Assembly: GCA_037968835.1 (NCBI GenBank)
Contig: JBBKWG010000284.1
Location: 1-9,222 of the forward strand
Direction of reading: 5' to 3'
DNA: 9,222 nucleotides
From: JBBKWG01 sp037968835
Lineage (GTDB): Bacteria; Pseudomonadota; Alphaproteobacteria; Rhodobacterales; Rhodobacteraceae
Shown: one piece after another, positions 1 through 6,357 of the stretch
Layout of the letters: the number at the start of each line of letters is the position of its first letter
Position numbering within the stretch: position 1 is the stretch's first letter
The notes under the pieces: generated by a model
What the model was told of the DNA's origin: nothing
Databases searched by the model: none
What the model saw: the letters and a program-made list of their open reading frames with translations, nothing else
Program-made: the position numbers and the translations under genes

Positions 1-30
1 CAAGAGGGTGCGGGAATGAATTTCCTATGA
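1..30 (+). CDS. 3' end of an upstream gene, possibly phosphopentomutase (partial)
   Basis: Frame 1 is open from the window edge and ends in TGA at 28-30, giving the tail QEGAGMNFL. The stop overlaps the add start codon in an ATGA junction, the arrangement also seen between add and upp. Phosphopentomutases often end in a Gly-rich stretch followed by a -SFL or -NFL type tail, and deoB commonly precedes add and upp in related alphaproteobacteria. The assignment to deoB is therefore an inference from nine residues plus context. The frame could also belong to another salvage gene. A competing frame stops at 17-19 (KRVRE), which cannot be excluded. Confidence 0.4.
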   Translation, partial: QEGAGMNFL

Positions 31-1010
31 CACTGACAGACACCCCCAAGGTTGAATTGCATCTGCATCTGGAAGGCGCGGCACCGCCAGCGTTTATCCG
101 GGGACTTGCAGCCGAGAAGAAGGTCGATATATCGGGAATATTCGACGAGAGAGGATCTTACAAATTCAAAGACTTCTGGGAGTTTCTTAAAGTTTACGAG
201 GCGGCAACATCCGTCCTGACGACACCCGATGATTTCGGTCGCCTGACTCGGGCGATTCTTCAGGAAAGTGCTGCGTCGGGCGTCATCTACACCGAAGCCT
301 TCCTGAGCCCCGACTTTTGCGGCCACCGCGACGTGCCGGCATGGCGGGAATATCTGGCAGCAATCCGCGAAGCAGCCGATGCGGCCGAGCGTTCGGACGG
401 GATCGTCATGCGCGGGATCGTCACGTGCATCCGACATTTCGGTCCCGATAAAGCCAAGCAAACCGCCCTTTGCGCTGCTGAAACGGCTGGCGACTGGATT
501 GTCGGCTGGGGCATCGGCGGAGACGAAAAATCCGGTTCTCTCAACGACTTCGCCTACAGCTTTGACATGGCGCGCGAGGTTGGACTGCGGCTGACTGCCC
601 ATGCTGGCGAATGGGGCGGACCCGAAAGCGTGCGCGACGCTTTGGGACTTGGCGTCGAACGCATTGGCCACGGCGTGCGCGCAATCGAGGATCTGGCGCT
701 TGTCGACAGGCTTGCCGAGGACGAAATCGTGCTGGAGGTCTGTCCGGGTTCCAATGTTGCGCTCAGGCTTTATCCGAATTGGCGCGCCCATCCCATCCAC
801 CGTCTGCGCGAGCGCGGCGTAAAAGTCACGATTTCGACCGACGATCCGCCGTTCTTTCACACGACGATGGCCAACGAATACAATCGGTTGGCCGAGGCGT
901 TCGAGTGGGATGATGGCGTGTTTGACAGCATTGCGCGCACATCGGCGAATGCAGCGTTTTGCGACAGCCAAACCCGAGAGAAAATCCTCAAGCGACTGGA
1001 GCCGAAATGA
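27..1010 (+). CDS. add: Adenosine deaminase
   Basis: Hydrolytic deamination of adenosine (and deoxyadenosine) to inosine in cytosolic purine salvage. The 327-residue protein shows the metal-dependent TIM-barrel hydrolase signature in order: KVELHLHLEGA with zinc ligands His12 and His14, GIGGDE near 162-167, THAGE-like AHAGEWGG with His192 and catalytic Glu195, IGHGV with His215, EVCPGSNVAL (237-246), and TISTDDPPFF with Asp272/Asp273. All expected catalytic residues are present and the length is normal for bacterial enzymes. The ATG at 27 sits just before the conserved N-terminal motif, and a GGGA at 12-15 could serve as ribosome binding site. The start overlaps the preceding stop, and the stop overlaps the upp start, so it lies inside a coupled salvage operon. 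Some members of this family prefer adenine over adenosine; the sequence fits adenosine deaminase better, but substrate specificity is inferred. Confidence 0.93.
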   Translation: MTLTDTPKVELHLHLEGAAPPAFIRGLAAEKKVDISGIFDERGSYKFKDFWEFLKVYEAATSVLTTPDDFGRLTRAILQESAASGVIYTEAFLSPDFCGHRDVPAWREYLAAIREAADAAERSDGIVMRGIVTCIRHFGPDKAKQTALCAAETAGDWIVGWGIGGDEKSGSLNDFAYSFDMAREVGLRLTAHAGEWGGPESVRDALGLGVERIGHGVRAIEDLALVDRLAEDEIVLEVCPGSNVALRLYPNWRAHPIHRLRERGVKVTISTDDPPFFHTTMANEYNRLAEAFEWDDGVFDSIARTSANAAFCDSQTREKILKRLEPK

Positions 1011-1639
1011 CGCAACACCTCACCATCGTGAACCACCCGCTGGTGCAGCACAAACTGACGCTTATGCGCGACAAGGAAACGCCGACCGCGGTGTTCCGTC
1101 AACTCTTGCGCGAAATCTCGCATTTGCTCGCATATGAAGTCACGCGCGAGCTTGAGATGACGACAAAGTGGATCGAGACGCCGCTTACTGAAATGAAGGC
1201 TCCAGTTCTGGACGGGCGCAAACTGGCGCTGGTCAGCATCCTTCGCGCCGGAAATGGCTTGCTGGACGGAATGCTTGATCTGATCCCGTCGGCGCGGGTC
1301 GGCTTTGTCGGTCTTTACCGCGACGAAAAGACCCTGAAACCTGTCCAATACTATTGCAAGCTGCCGGGTGAGTTGGCGGACCGACTTGTCATTGCCGTCG
1401 ATCCGATGCTGGCGACAGGCAATTCCTCTGTCGCCGCCATCGACCTGATGAAGGCAGCCGGTGCGACGAACATCCGCTTCCTGTGCCTGCTTGCCGCGCC
1501 CGAGGGAGTTGCACGCATGAAGGAAGCCCACCCCGACGTGCCCGTGGTCACCGCAGCGCTTGATGGACGTCTGAACGAGAAGGGCTACATCGTGCCGGGT
1601 CTCGGGGATGCGGGCGACAGGATGTTCGGAACGAAATAA
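1007..1639 (+). CDS. upp: Uracil phosphoribosyltransferase
   Basis: Makes UMP from uracil and PRPP in cytosolic pyrimidine salvage. The 210-residue length is typical. Visible landmarks are SILRAGNGLLDGML (residues 78-90), the segment VGLYRDEKTLKPVQYY (101-116), the PRPP-binding loop VDPMLATGNSSVAAI (131-145), and the C-terminal uracil-binding region EKGYIVPGLGDAGDRMFGTK. The loop reads TGNS where the E. coli enzyme has TGGS, and LRAGNG replaces LRAGLG; I believe both are ordinary variants in alphaproteobacteria. The frame is open further upstream to 959. The start at 1007 is chosen because it gives the family's N-terminus (MTQHLTIVNHPLVQHKLT), forms an ATGA overlap with the add stop, and has GGAG at 998-1001. 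It is probably co-expressed with add. Confidence 0.95.
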   Translation: MTQHLTIVNHPLVQHKLTLMRDKETPTAVFRQLLREISHLLAYEVTRELEMTTKWIETPLTEMKAPVLDGRKLALVSILRAGNGLLDGMLDLIPSARVGFVGLYRDEKTLKPVQYYCKLPGELADRLVIAVDPMLATGNSSVAAIDLMKAAGATNIRFLCLLAAPEGVARMKEAHPDVPVVTAALDGRLNEKGYIVPGLGDAGDRMFGTK

Positions 1640-1724
1640 GCCGCGTCTGGTAGTGGGGAATCGCTTTACAGACCGTGACCCTGCATCCATCCTTGCGGCC
1701 TATTAATTGTGGGTGGGGGCGCAC
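1640..1724. other. Spacer between upp and the secreted-protein gene
   Basis: This 85-bp gap carries no hairpin-plus-T-run terminator that I can see. A TATTAA at 1701-1706 could be a -10 box, but the nearest candidate upstream box (GTGACC, 1675-1680) is 20 bp away, so I do not call a promoter. The G-rich run at 1711-1719 is the likely ribosome binding site of the next gene. Confidence 0.4.
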
Positions 1725-2189
1725 ATGCGGACGATTCTGGCAGTACTTCTAATCGTTGGTCTTGGTGGCGGCGCGGTGGCGCAATCGCTTTCCGATCCGG
1801 TCGAGTTGCCGCCGCCGGGCTATGCGGGACGTTCATTCGTGGACAGTCGCGGGTGTGCTTATAGCCGCGCCGTAATGGGTCAGAACGTGATCTGGGTGCA
1901 GAGGCTTGATGGCGAGCGCCAGCCGCTTTGCGACGAAGTGCCGACGCTGGCAGGCGACAAGATTAATTCGGTGGTCACAAACCCTGTGTCGGTCAGCCTT
2001 GCACCCGCGCCTCAGACGTCCGCACCATCGACCATGAAGAAATTCACGCGGCGCTATCCCACCGGGATGCGGCCTGCGTGGAAGGATGGTCGCCTGAATG
2101 CGCAACGCGGTCCGCGAACTGCCGCAGGGGACGCCGCGATGTATCAGGTGTGGTCGAACGCGGTTCCCATGGTTCGCATCGCAAGATAG
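1725..2189 (+). CDS. Small secreted protein, related to the N-terminal part of rhodobacteral SPOR-domain proteins
   Basis: Function unknown. The 154-residue product starts with a clear signal peptide (MRTILAVLLIVGLGGGAVA, then Q20), so it is exported to the periplasm or beyond. The mature part holds PPPGYAGRSFVDSRGCAYSR, then a conserved-looking segment NVIWVQRLDGERQPLC with two cysteines (Cys44, Cys69) that may form a disulfide. A Pro/Ser/Thr-rich linker (about 88-103) precedes a basic C-terminal block with YPTGMRPAWKDGRLNAQRG. From memory, both blocks resemble those in longer Rhodobacteraceae proteins that end in a peptidoglycan-binding SPOR domain. Here the protein stops before any SPOR domain. 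ATG 1725 is chosen over the in-frame TTG at 1707 because it begins the signal peptide directly and follows a GTGGGGG run. It converges on the next gene with 23 bp between stops. Confidence 0.7.
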   Translation: MRTILAVLLIVGLGGGAVAQSLSDPVELPPPGYAGRSFVDSRGCAYSRAVMGQNVIWVQRLDGERQPLCDEVPTLAGDKINSVVTNPVSVSLAPAPQTSAPSTMKKFTRRYPTGMRPAWKDGRLNAQRGPRTAAGDAAMYQVWSNAVPMVRIAR

Positions 2190-2212
2190 GAATGCGGCCG
2201 GTGTTGTCAGCC

Positions 2213-3226
2213 TCAGTTCTCGCAGATCTTCTGAAGCGCGATCCAATTTCCGTCGTTCAGTATCGGCATCGTTTGCGCTTCCATTTCGGCAACTTCGATC
2301 AGCGGCAACGTCGTTTCGCCTGATATGTCGCGCGCAAACGCATAGGGTGCGCTCGCGACTCCAGCCTCGGCCATCCGCGTCAACAGGGCGGCGTCTGGAA
2401 CTGGTTCTGGCGTGGCGGCGACCAGCGTTTCGGCGTAATTGGCAAGTGTGGCCGGCGGAACGTGCCCGGTCGTCAACAGCGAGAAAGCGGCGCTTAGCCC
2501 GGCATGGTCCAAAAGTCGGCCGATTGGATCGCGCGCACGGCGGCGCAGGTCCTCGGCCAGAAGATAGCCTGCAAGGACTTCGGGCGTCTCGAAATCCTCG
2601 ACCAGACGGTGACTGACTAACAGCGTTCCGCCCGGAAGATGCGCGGTTTCCGCAAGCGCCGAAGGCAACACCACCAGGCGGGTCGTGCCGCTGGGAAACA
2701 GCCGCGCCTCGACTCGTGCGAGTGCCCGCAATCCCGAAGCCTCGGCACAGGGCGCGCCCGCGACTCGGCGCACCTGGGCGAGCAGGTCGCGACCAATTGC
2801 GGCGCGCGCGGCGTCGGGCACAATCGAGGCGGTGTAGCGCGTGACCGCACCCGGCAGCCAGAACACCACCAGCGCCAGCACGACAAGGCTGATCGAACCG
2901 ACACCGAGACCGCGCAGCCGACCCGGTCGGGCGCGTTGCCGTTCGACGGCCTGTAGCACCTTGCCGATAGCGTCGATCATCGTCGGGTCGGCAAGCTCTA
3001 GCGTTTCGGGCGCATCCGCACCTGGCGAGAAAAGCGCGGGTCGCTCGCCGGGGTTCAGGCGTTCGATGGCTGGCAGCGACCAGTGCGTCAACGCGGAGCC
3101 GTTCATCGCCGACAGAACCAGCGTCGCCTCGCCAATCGACACGATCACATCGCGGCGCTGGGCATCGGGGTCGGGGTGCCAGATGCCCTCGGCCTCAAGC
3201 CGCTGATATTTCGCAAGAACCGTCAC
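2213..3226 (-). CDS. Membrane-anchored M48-like protein lacking the HEXXH motif (predicted inactive peptidase)
   Basis: A 337-residue protein. An N-terminal cytosolic domain (about 1-100) is followed by one membrane segment (about 107-126, GSISLVVLALVVFWLPG). The rest resembles the M48 peptidases of alphaproteobacteria: a helical stretch with IGRDLLAQV and APCAEASGLRAL (143-170), a beta stretch LVVLPSALAETAHLPGGTLL in the place of the usual NAFALPGG segment, then SHRLVEDFETPEVLAGYLLA. Where active members have HELGH, this protein has AEDLR (224-228), so the two zinc histidines and catalytic glutamate arrangement is lost. The C-terminal FARDISGETTLPLIE and DGNWIALQKIC also fit the family. The reading frame is intact. 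The start is a GTG at 3226 with only a weak purine-rich upstream site; an alternative further in is possible. A scaffold or regulatory role at the inner membrane is inference; peptidase activity by the classical mechanism looks impossible. Confidence 0.72.
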   Translation of the reverse strand: MTVLAKYQRLEAEGIWHPDPDAQRRDVIVSIGEATLVLSAMNGSALTHWSLPAIERLNPGERPALFSPGADAPETLELADPTMIDAIGKVLQAVERQRARPGRLRGLGVGSISLVVLALVVFWLPGAVTRYTASIVPDAARAAIGRDLLAQVRRVAGAPCAEASGLRALARVEARLFPSGTTRLVVLPSALAETAHLPGGTLLVSHRLVEDFETPEVLAGYLLAEDLRRRARDPIGRLLDHAGLSAAFSLLTTGHVPPATLANYAETLVAATPEPVPDAALLTRMAEAGVASAPYAFARDISGETTLPLIEVAEMEAQTMPILNDGNWIALQKICEN

Positions 3227-3331
3227 TGTCGCCCGCTTGCCCCCGCATTTGGCGCGACGATAGCGGATCGCGGTGAAGGCGACAATTGCGCAGGGCTTGC
3301 GATGCGGGCGTTCGCCGAGTCAGATGGCGGC
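3227..3331. promoter_or_regulatory. Divergent intergenic spacer (M48-like gene / sulfotransferase)
   Basis: The two flanking genes are transcribed away from each other, so promoters for both should lie in or near this 105-bp spacer. I could not pick out convincing -35/-10 pairs or an operator-like inverted repeat on either strand. If the sulfotransferase starts at the alternative ATG 3302, the spacer shrinks to 75 bp. Confidence 0.4.
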
Positions 3332-3979
3332 ATGATCATTTCACCCGGTCGCCGCTACGTTTTCGTTCACATGCCAAAGACCGGTGGCACGTCGATGGCA
3401 CTTGCGCTGGAAGCGCGCGCAATGGCGGATGACATCCTGATCGGCGACACACCGAAGGCGTTGAAGCGGCGCAGTCGGCTGAGCGGTCTTACTAGCGCGG
3501 GGCGTCTCTGGAAACATTCCCGCCTCAGCGATATCGACGGCATCGAGGCCGCGCGTGACTTGTCGCAGTTGTTTGTCTTCACGATGGTTCGCAATCCCTG
3601 GGACCGGATGGTCAGCCTTTTTTACTGGCTGCGAGTGCAGAGCTTCGAGCATCCGGGCGTCACCGTCGCCAAAGCACAGACCTTCGCGGGCTTTCTGGCC
3701 GACGACACTGTCGCTGCAATGCTGCGTGCGGATGGCGTTTCAAAATTCTTGCGCGATGCCAGCGGCGTCGAGCGATGCGACGCGTTTCTTCGCCTAGAAC
3801 ATCTCGACCACGACATCGCGCCGCTCGAAGCGCATCTGGGATTGAAGTTGCACCCGCTGCCCCACGTCAACAGATCCGAACGGCCGGATAACTACCGCAC
3901 AGCCTATGACGATGCGACTGCGGAGCGGGTCGCGGACATATTCGCGGCCGATATCGCCCGGTTCGGCTATGCGTTCTGA
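3332..3979 (+). CDS. Sulfotransferase family 2 protein
   Basis: Predicted cytosolic PAPS-dependent sulfotransferase; the acceptor is unknown. With the start at 3332 it is 215 residues. The 5'-phosphosulfate loop is VFVHMPKTGGTSMALAL (PKTGGTS at 15-21). The 3'-phosphate-binding motif is FTMVRNPWDRMVSLFYWL (83-100, Arg87 the key basic residue). A family-typical C-terminus follows: VNRSERPDNYRTAYDDATA and ending RFGYAF, where the aspartate/tyrosine-rich helix is characteristic of this family. There is no signal peptide or membrane segment. ATG 3332 (MIISPGRRYVF) puts the first strand right at the N-terminus as in relatives. An in-frame ATG at 3302 would add MRAFAESDGG, and the frame is open to 3083, but that part overlaps the opposite-strand gene. 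Possible acceptors include cell-surface glycans or small metabolites; context does not decide. Confidence 0.82.
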   Translation: MIISPGRRYVFVHMPKTGGTSMALALEARAMADDILIGDTPKALKRRSRLSGLTSAGRLWKHSRLSDIDGIEAARDLSQLFVFTMVRNPWDRMVSLFYWLRVQSFEHPGVTVAKAQTFAGFLADDTVAAMLRADGVSKFLRDASGVERCDAFLRLEHLDHDIAPLEAHLGLKLHPLPHVNRSERPDNYRTAYDDATAERVADIFAADIARFGYAF

Positions 3980-4051
3980 CGCGGCGTCCGGGGTGACAGG
4001 GCGCGATCACTGACGCATGGTCCGCGCAAGTACGAACGCCCGGAGATCGCG

Positions 4052-6073
4052 ATGACCGACTATCCCCACCTTCTTGCCCCGCTTGATCTTGGCCACGTCA
4101 CCTTGCCCAACCGGGTGCTGATGGGGTCAATGCACACGGGGTTGGAAGAGCTTGGAGATTTCAACCGGGTCGCCGAATTCTACGCGGCGCGCGCGAGTGG
4201 CGGTGTTGGACTGATGGTGACCGGTGGCATGTCCCCGAACCGCGAAGGCGGCGTGATGCCGGGTGCGGCGGGGCTTCATTCCGACAAGGATATGGCCAAT
4301 CACCGCATCGTCACCGACCGCGTTCACGATGCGGGAGGTCGCATCGCGATGCAGATCCTGCACGCTGGACGTTATGCCTATAGCCCCGAATGCGTCGCGC
4401 CGTCGCCAATCAAGTCCCCGATATCGCCCTTCCCTCCGCGCGAACTGGACGATGCCGGGATCGAAAAGCAGATCGACGACATCGCCACCGCAGCAACCCG
4501 TGCGCGCGAGGCTGGGTATGACGGGGTCGAGGTGATGGGGTCCGAGGGCTATTTCCTGAACGAATTCCTTGTCACGCACACCAATACACGCACTGATCGT
4601 TGGGGTGGGCCCTTCGAGAACCGGATGCGTCTGCCGGTCGAAGTCGTGAAGCGGGTCCGCAAGGCGGTGGGCGACGATTTCATCCTGATTTACCGCATTT
4701 CGCTGATAGATCTCATTCCGAACGGCCAATCTTGGGACGAGGTCGTCACTCTCGCTCGCGCGATCGAGGCTGCGGGCGCGTCGATCCTGAATACCGGCAT
4801 TGGCTGGCACGAAGCGCGAATCCCGACGATCGCCACTTCGGTTCCGCGTCGCGCGTTTACCTGGGTGACGAAAAAGCTGATGGGCGAGGTCGCGATCCCG
4901 ATCATCACATCGAACCGTATCAACATGCCCGAGGTCGCCGAAGCGGTTCTGGCTGACGGCTGCGCCGACATGGTGTCGATGGCGCGTCCGTTCCTTGCTG
5001 ATCCCGATTTTGTCGCCAAGGCTCGCGCGGGCAGGGCGGCCACCATCGCGCCCTGCATCGCGTGCAATCAGGCGTGTCTGGACCACACCTTCCAGATGAA
5101 AGTCGCAACCTGCCTCGTCAATCCTCGCGCGGCGCACGAGACCGAACTGGTCTATGTGGCCACCGATACGCCGAAATCGATCGCAGTCGTGGGATCCGGC
5201 CCTGCGGGACTTTCCGCGGCGCTTGTCGCTGCCGAGCGGGGCCACAAGGTCACACTATTTGACAAGGCAGAACGGATTGGCGGTCAGTTGAACATGGCGA
5301 AAGTCATTCCGGGCAAAGAGGAGTTTCGCGGTCTTGTGAACTGGTATCAGACCATGCTGGACGAGCGCGGCGTGAGCTTGAGGCTGGGCCGGGCCGCAGA
5401 CGTCGATCAACTGGCGGAGTTTGACGAGGTCATCATCGCAACCGGCGTCCTGCCCCGCGATCCCGGAATCGTGGTCGAGGGTGACGCGCATGTCGTGAAC
5501 TATATCGACATCCTGACGGGTCGCGAAGTGGCGGGCCGGAAAGTGGCTGTCGTGGGCGCTGGCGGAATCGGTTTTGACGTCTCGGAGTTTCTGACCGTCG
5601 AAGGCGAAAGCCCGACCGAAAACCTTCAGGAATGGCTGGAGGAATGGGGCGTCGCCGATCCCGCGGAACATCGTGGCGGACTTGCACCTGAAGGCCCGCA
5701 GCCCGAGCCATCGCCGCGTGAAGTGACGCTGTTGCAGCGAAAGACCGAGCGTCCCGGCAAGCGGCTTGGCAAGACGACAGGCTGGATCCACCGCGCCGCG
5801 CTTCAGATGAAAGGCGTTAGAATGATCGGCGGCGTCTCGTATGAGAAGATCGACGCGTCCGGCCTGCACATCCGCAACAGCGACGGCACGCCCGGTCTGA
5901 TTGAAGCCGACACAGTGGTGCTCTGCGCCGGTCAGGTCTCCGAACGCAGCCTTGCAGATGCGCTTCAGGCCGAGGGCAGAACAGTTCATGTGATCGGTGG
6001 CGCCGACTTTGCTGCGGAACTGGATGCCAAGCGCGCGATCAATCAGGGCTCGCGACTTGCGGCGGCGCTCTGA
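4052..6073 (+). CDS. fadH: 2,4-dienoyl-CoA reductase (NADPH), FadH type
   Basis: Reduces 2,4-dienoyl-CoA during beta-oxidation of unsaturated fatty acids, using FMN, a 4Fe-4S cluster and FAD/NADPH. The 673-residue protein has the full three-part layout. An old-yellow-enzyme barrel (about 1-330) has VEVMGSEGYFLNEF (Tyr167) and GIGWHEARIPTIAT (His253), matching the catalytic Tyr and His of the E. coli enzyme. The cluster motif CIACNQACLD plus a later cysteine (Cys335, Cys338, Cys342, Cys354; spacing C-x2-C-x3-C-x11-C) follows. The FAD fold begins at IAVVGSGPAGLSAAL (377-391), and a second dinucleotide fold at VAVVGAGGIGFDVSEF (498-513). The C-terminal LGKTTGWIHR and IGGADFAAELDAKRAINQG segments also follow E. 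coli FadH closely, making this name more likely than other family members such as trimethylamine dehydrogenase. ATG 4052 is preceded by GGAG at 4042-4045. It ends in tandem stops TGA-TAG. It lies 72 bp after the sulfotransferase, with its own promoter not evident. Confidence 0.92.
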   Translation: MTDYPHLLAPLDLGHVTLPNRVLMGSMHTGLEELGDFNRVAEFYAARASGGVGLMVTGGMSPNREGGVMPGAAGLHSDKDMANHRIVTDRVHDAGGRIAMQILHAGRYAYSPECVAPSPIKSPISPFPPRELDDAGIEKQIDDIATAATRAREAGYDGVEVMGSEGYFLNEFLVTHTNTRTDRWGGPFENRMRLPVEVVKRVRKAVGDDFILIYRISLIDLIPNGQSWDEVVTLARAIEAAGASILNTGIGWHEARIPTIATSVPRRAFTWVTKKLMGEVAIPIITSNRINMPEVAEAVLADGCADMVSMARPFLADPDFVAKARAGRAATIAPCIACNQACLDHTFQMKVATCLVNPRAAHETELVYVATDTPKSIAVVGSGPAGLSAALVAAERGHKVTLFDKAERIGGQLNMAKVIPGKEEFRGLVNWYQTMLDERGVSLRLGRAADVDQLAEFDEVIIATGVLPRDPGIVVEGDAHVVNYIDILTGREVAGRKVAVVGAGGIGFDVSEFLTVEGESPTENLQEWLEEWGVADPAEHRGGLAPEGPQPEPSPREVTLLQRKTERPGKRLGKTTGWIHRAALQMKGVRMIGGVSYEKIDASGLHIRNSDGTPGLIEADTVVLCAGQVSERSLADALQAEGRTVHVIGGADFAAELDAKRAINQGSRLAAAL

Positions 6074-6196
6074 TAGGAGCGAGAGAGTCGGCCAGATCGG
6101 ACGACAAAAGGCAGACCGCCGGATCATTGTGCAGGAATATGTGGCGCTGCTGTTTTTGCAGGTCTCAACGTCAATAATCTGATTTTATCTATGCAT

Positions 6197-6210
6197 ATCA
6201 ATTAATTGAT
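6197..6210. promoter_or_regulatory. Perfect 14-bp palindrome, candidate operator
   Basis: ATCAATTAATTGAT is identical to its own reverse complement and sits about 150 bp before the LysR start. LysR-type regulators usually bind interrupted dyads of the T-N11-A kind near their own promoters. This site is ATC-N8-GAT, close to but not exactly that spacing, so autoregulation is an inference. The AT-only core means chance occurrence is not negligible. Confidence 0.4.
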
Positions 6211-6222
6211 CCAAATCTATCC

Positions 6223-6288
6223 GTCGGGCGCTCGTTTCCGATCCTAAAACGATCCCGATAAAACCGGGAAATTGTCGGGCAGTTTCCG
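6223..6288 (+). repeat. Imperfect direct repeat GTCGGGC-(N)-GTTTCCG
   Basis: GTCGGGC at 6223-6229 is followed by GTTTCCG at 6234-6240. The same two blocks recur at 6274-6280 and 6282-6288, with 1 bp instead of 4 bp between them. The copies are about 50 bp apart, roughly five helical turns. The reverse complement CGCCCGA occurs once, at 6295-6301, and could pair with either copy. Function unknown. Confidence 0.45.
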
Positions 6289-6357
6289 CATTCTCGCCCG
6301 ATTTCAGGTTCAGAACGAGCTTTGCCGGGGGGCCAGAATAAAAAGGTTGAAGACCTG

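Larger units (their letters stand above)
6074..6357. promoter_or_regulatory. Intergenic leader upstream of the LysR gene
   Basis: This 284-bp gene-free stretch includes an AT-rich patch (about 6165-6222) that stands out from the GC-rich surroundings and probably carries the lysR promoter. No -35/-10 pair with good spacing was convincing. It also holds a 14-bp palindrome (6197-6210), an imperfect direct repeat (6223-6240 and 6274-6288), and a short repeat CGATCC-TAAAA-CGATCC (6239-6255). No clear terminator for fadH is seen; CTGC/GCAG around a T-run at 6147-6161 is too weak to count. Confidence 0.55.

Noticed and set aside
857..1690. Long minus-strand open frame (277 codons) opposite add and upp
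   Set aside because: It lies antisense to two strongly recognisable enzymes, its product is rich in Arg/His/Gln without family motifs, and it reflects GC-rich codon bias of the plus-strand genes.
1665..1707. TTTACA and TATTAAT as a promoter for the secreted-protein gene
   Set aside because: The gap between them is 30 bp, incompatible with a standard promoter.
2098..2616. Plus-strand open frame that might be a frameshifted continuation (lost SPOR domain) of the small secreted protein
   Set aside because: The translation is Arg/Ser-rich with no SPOR-like features and mostly runs antisense to the M48-like gene.
3083..3331. N-terminal extension of the sulfotransferase frame
   Set aside because: The added residues would overlap the opposite-strand M48-like gene and lie before the usual first strand of the family; ATG 3332 fits the family start.
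4127..5245. Minus-strand open frame of 372 codons inside fadH
   Set aside because: The plus strand here encodes the catalytic barrel and Fe-S motif of FadH. The antisense product shows no recognisable domain and is a codon-bias shadow; the same applies to the minus-strand frame at 5255-6127.
6156..6191. Possible sigma-70 promoter (TTGCAG with TATCTA) before lysR
   Set aside because: The spacing between the boxes is about 24 bp, too long for a normal promoter.
6185..6222. CtrA-type TTAA-N7-TTAA box in the AT-rich patch
   Set aside because: Only one TTAA (6202-6205) is present and no partner occurs at the required spacing.
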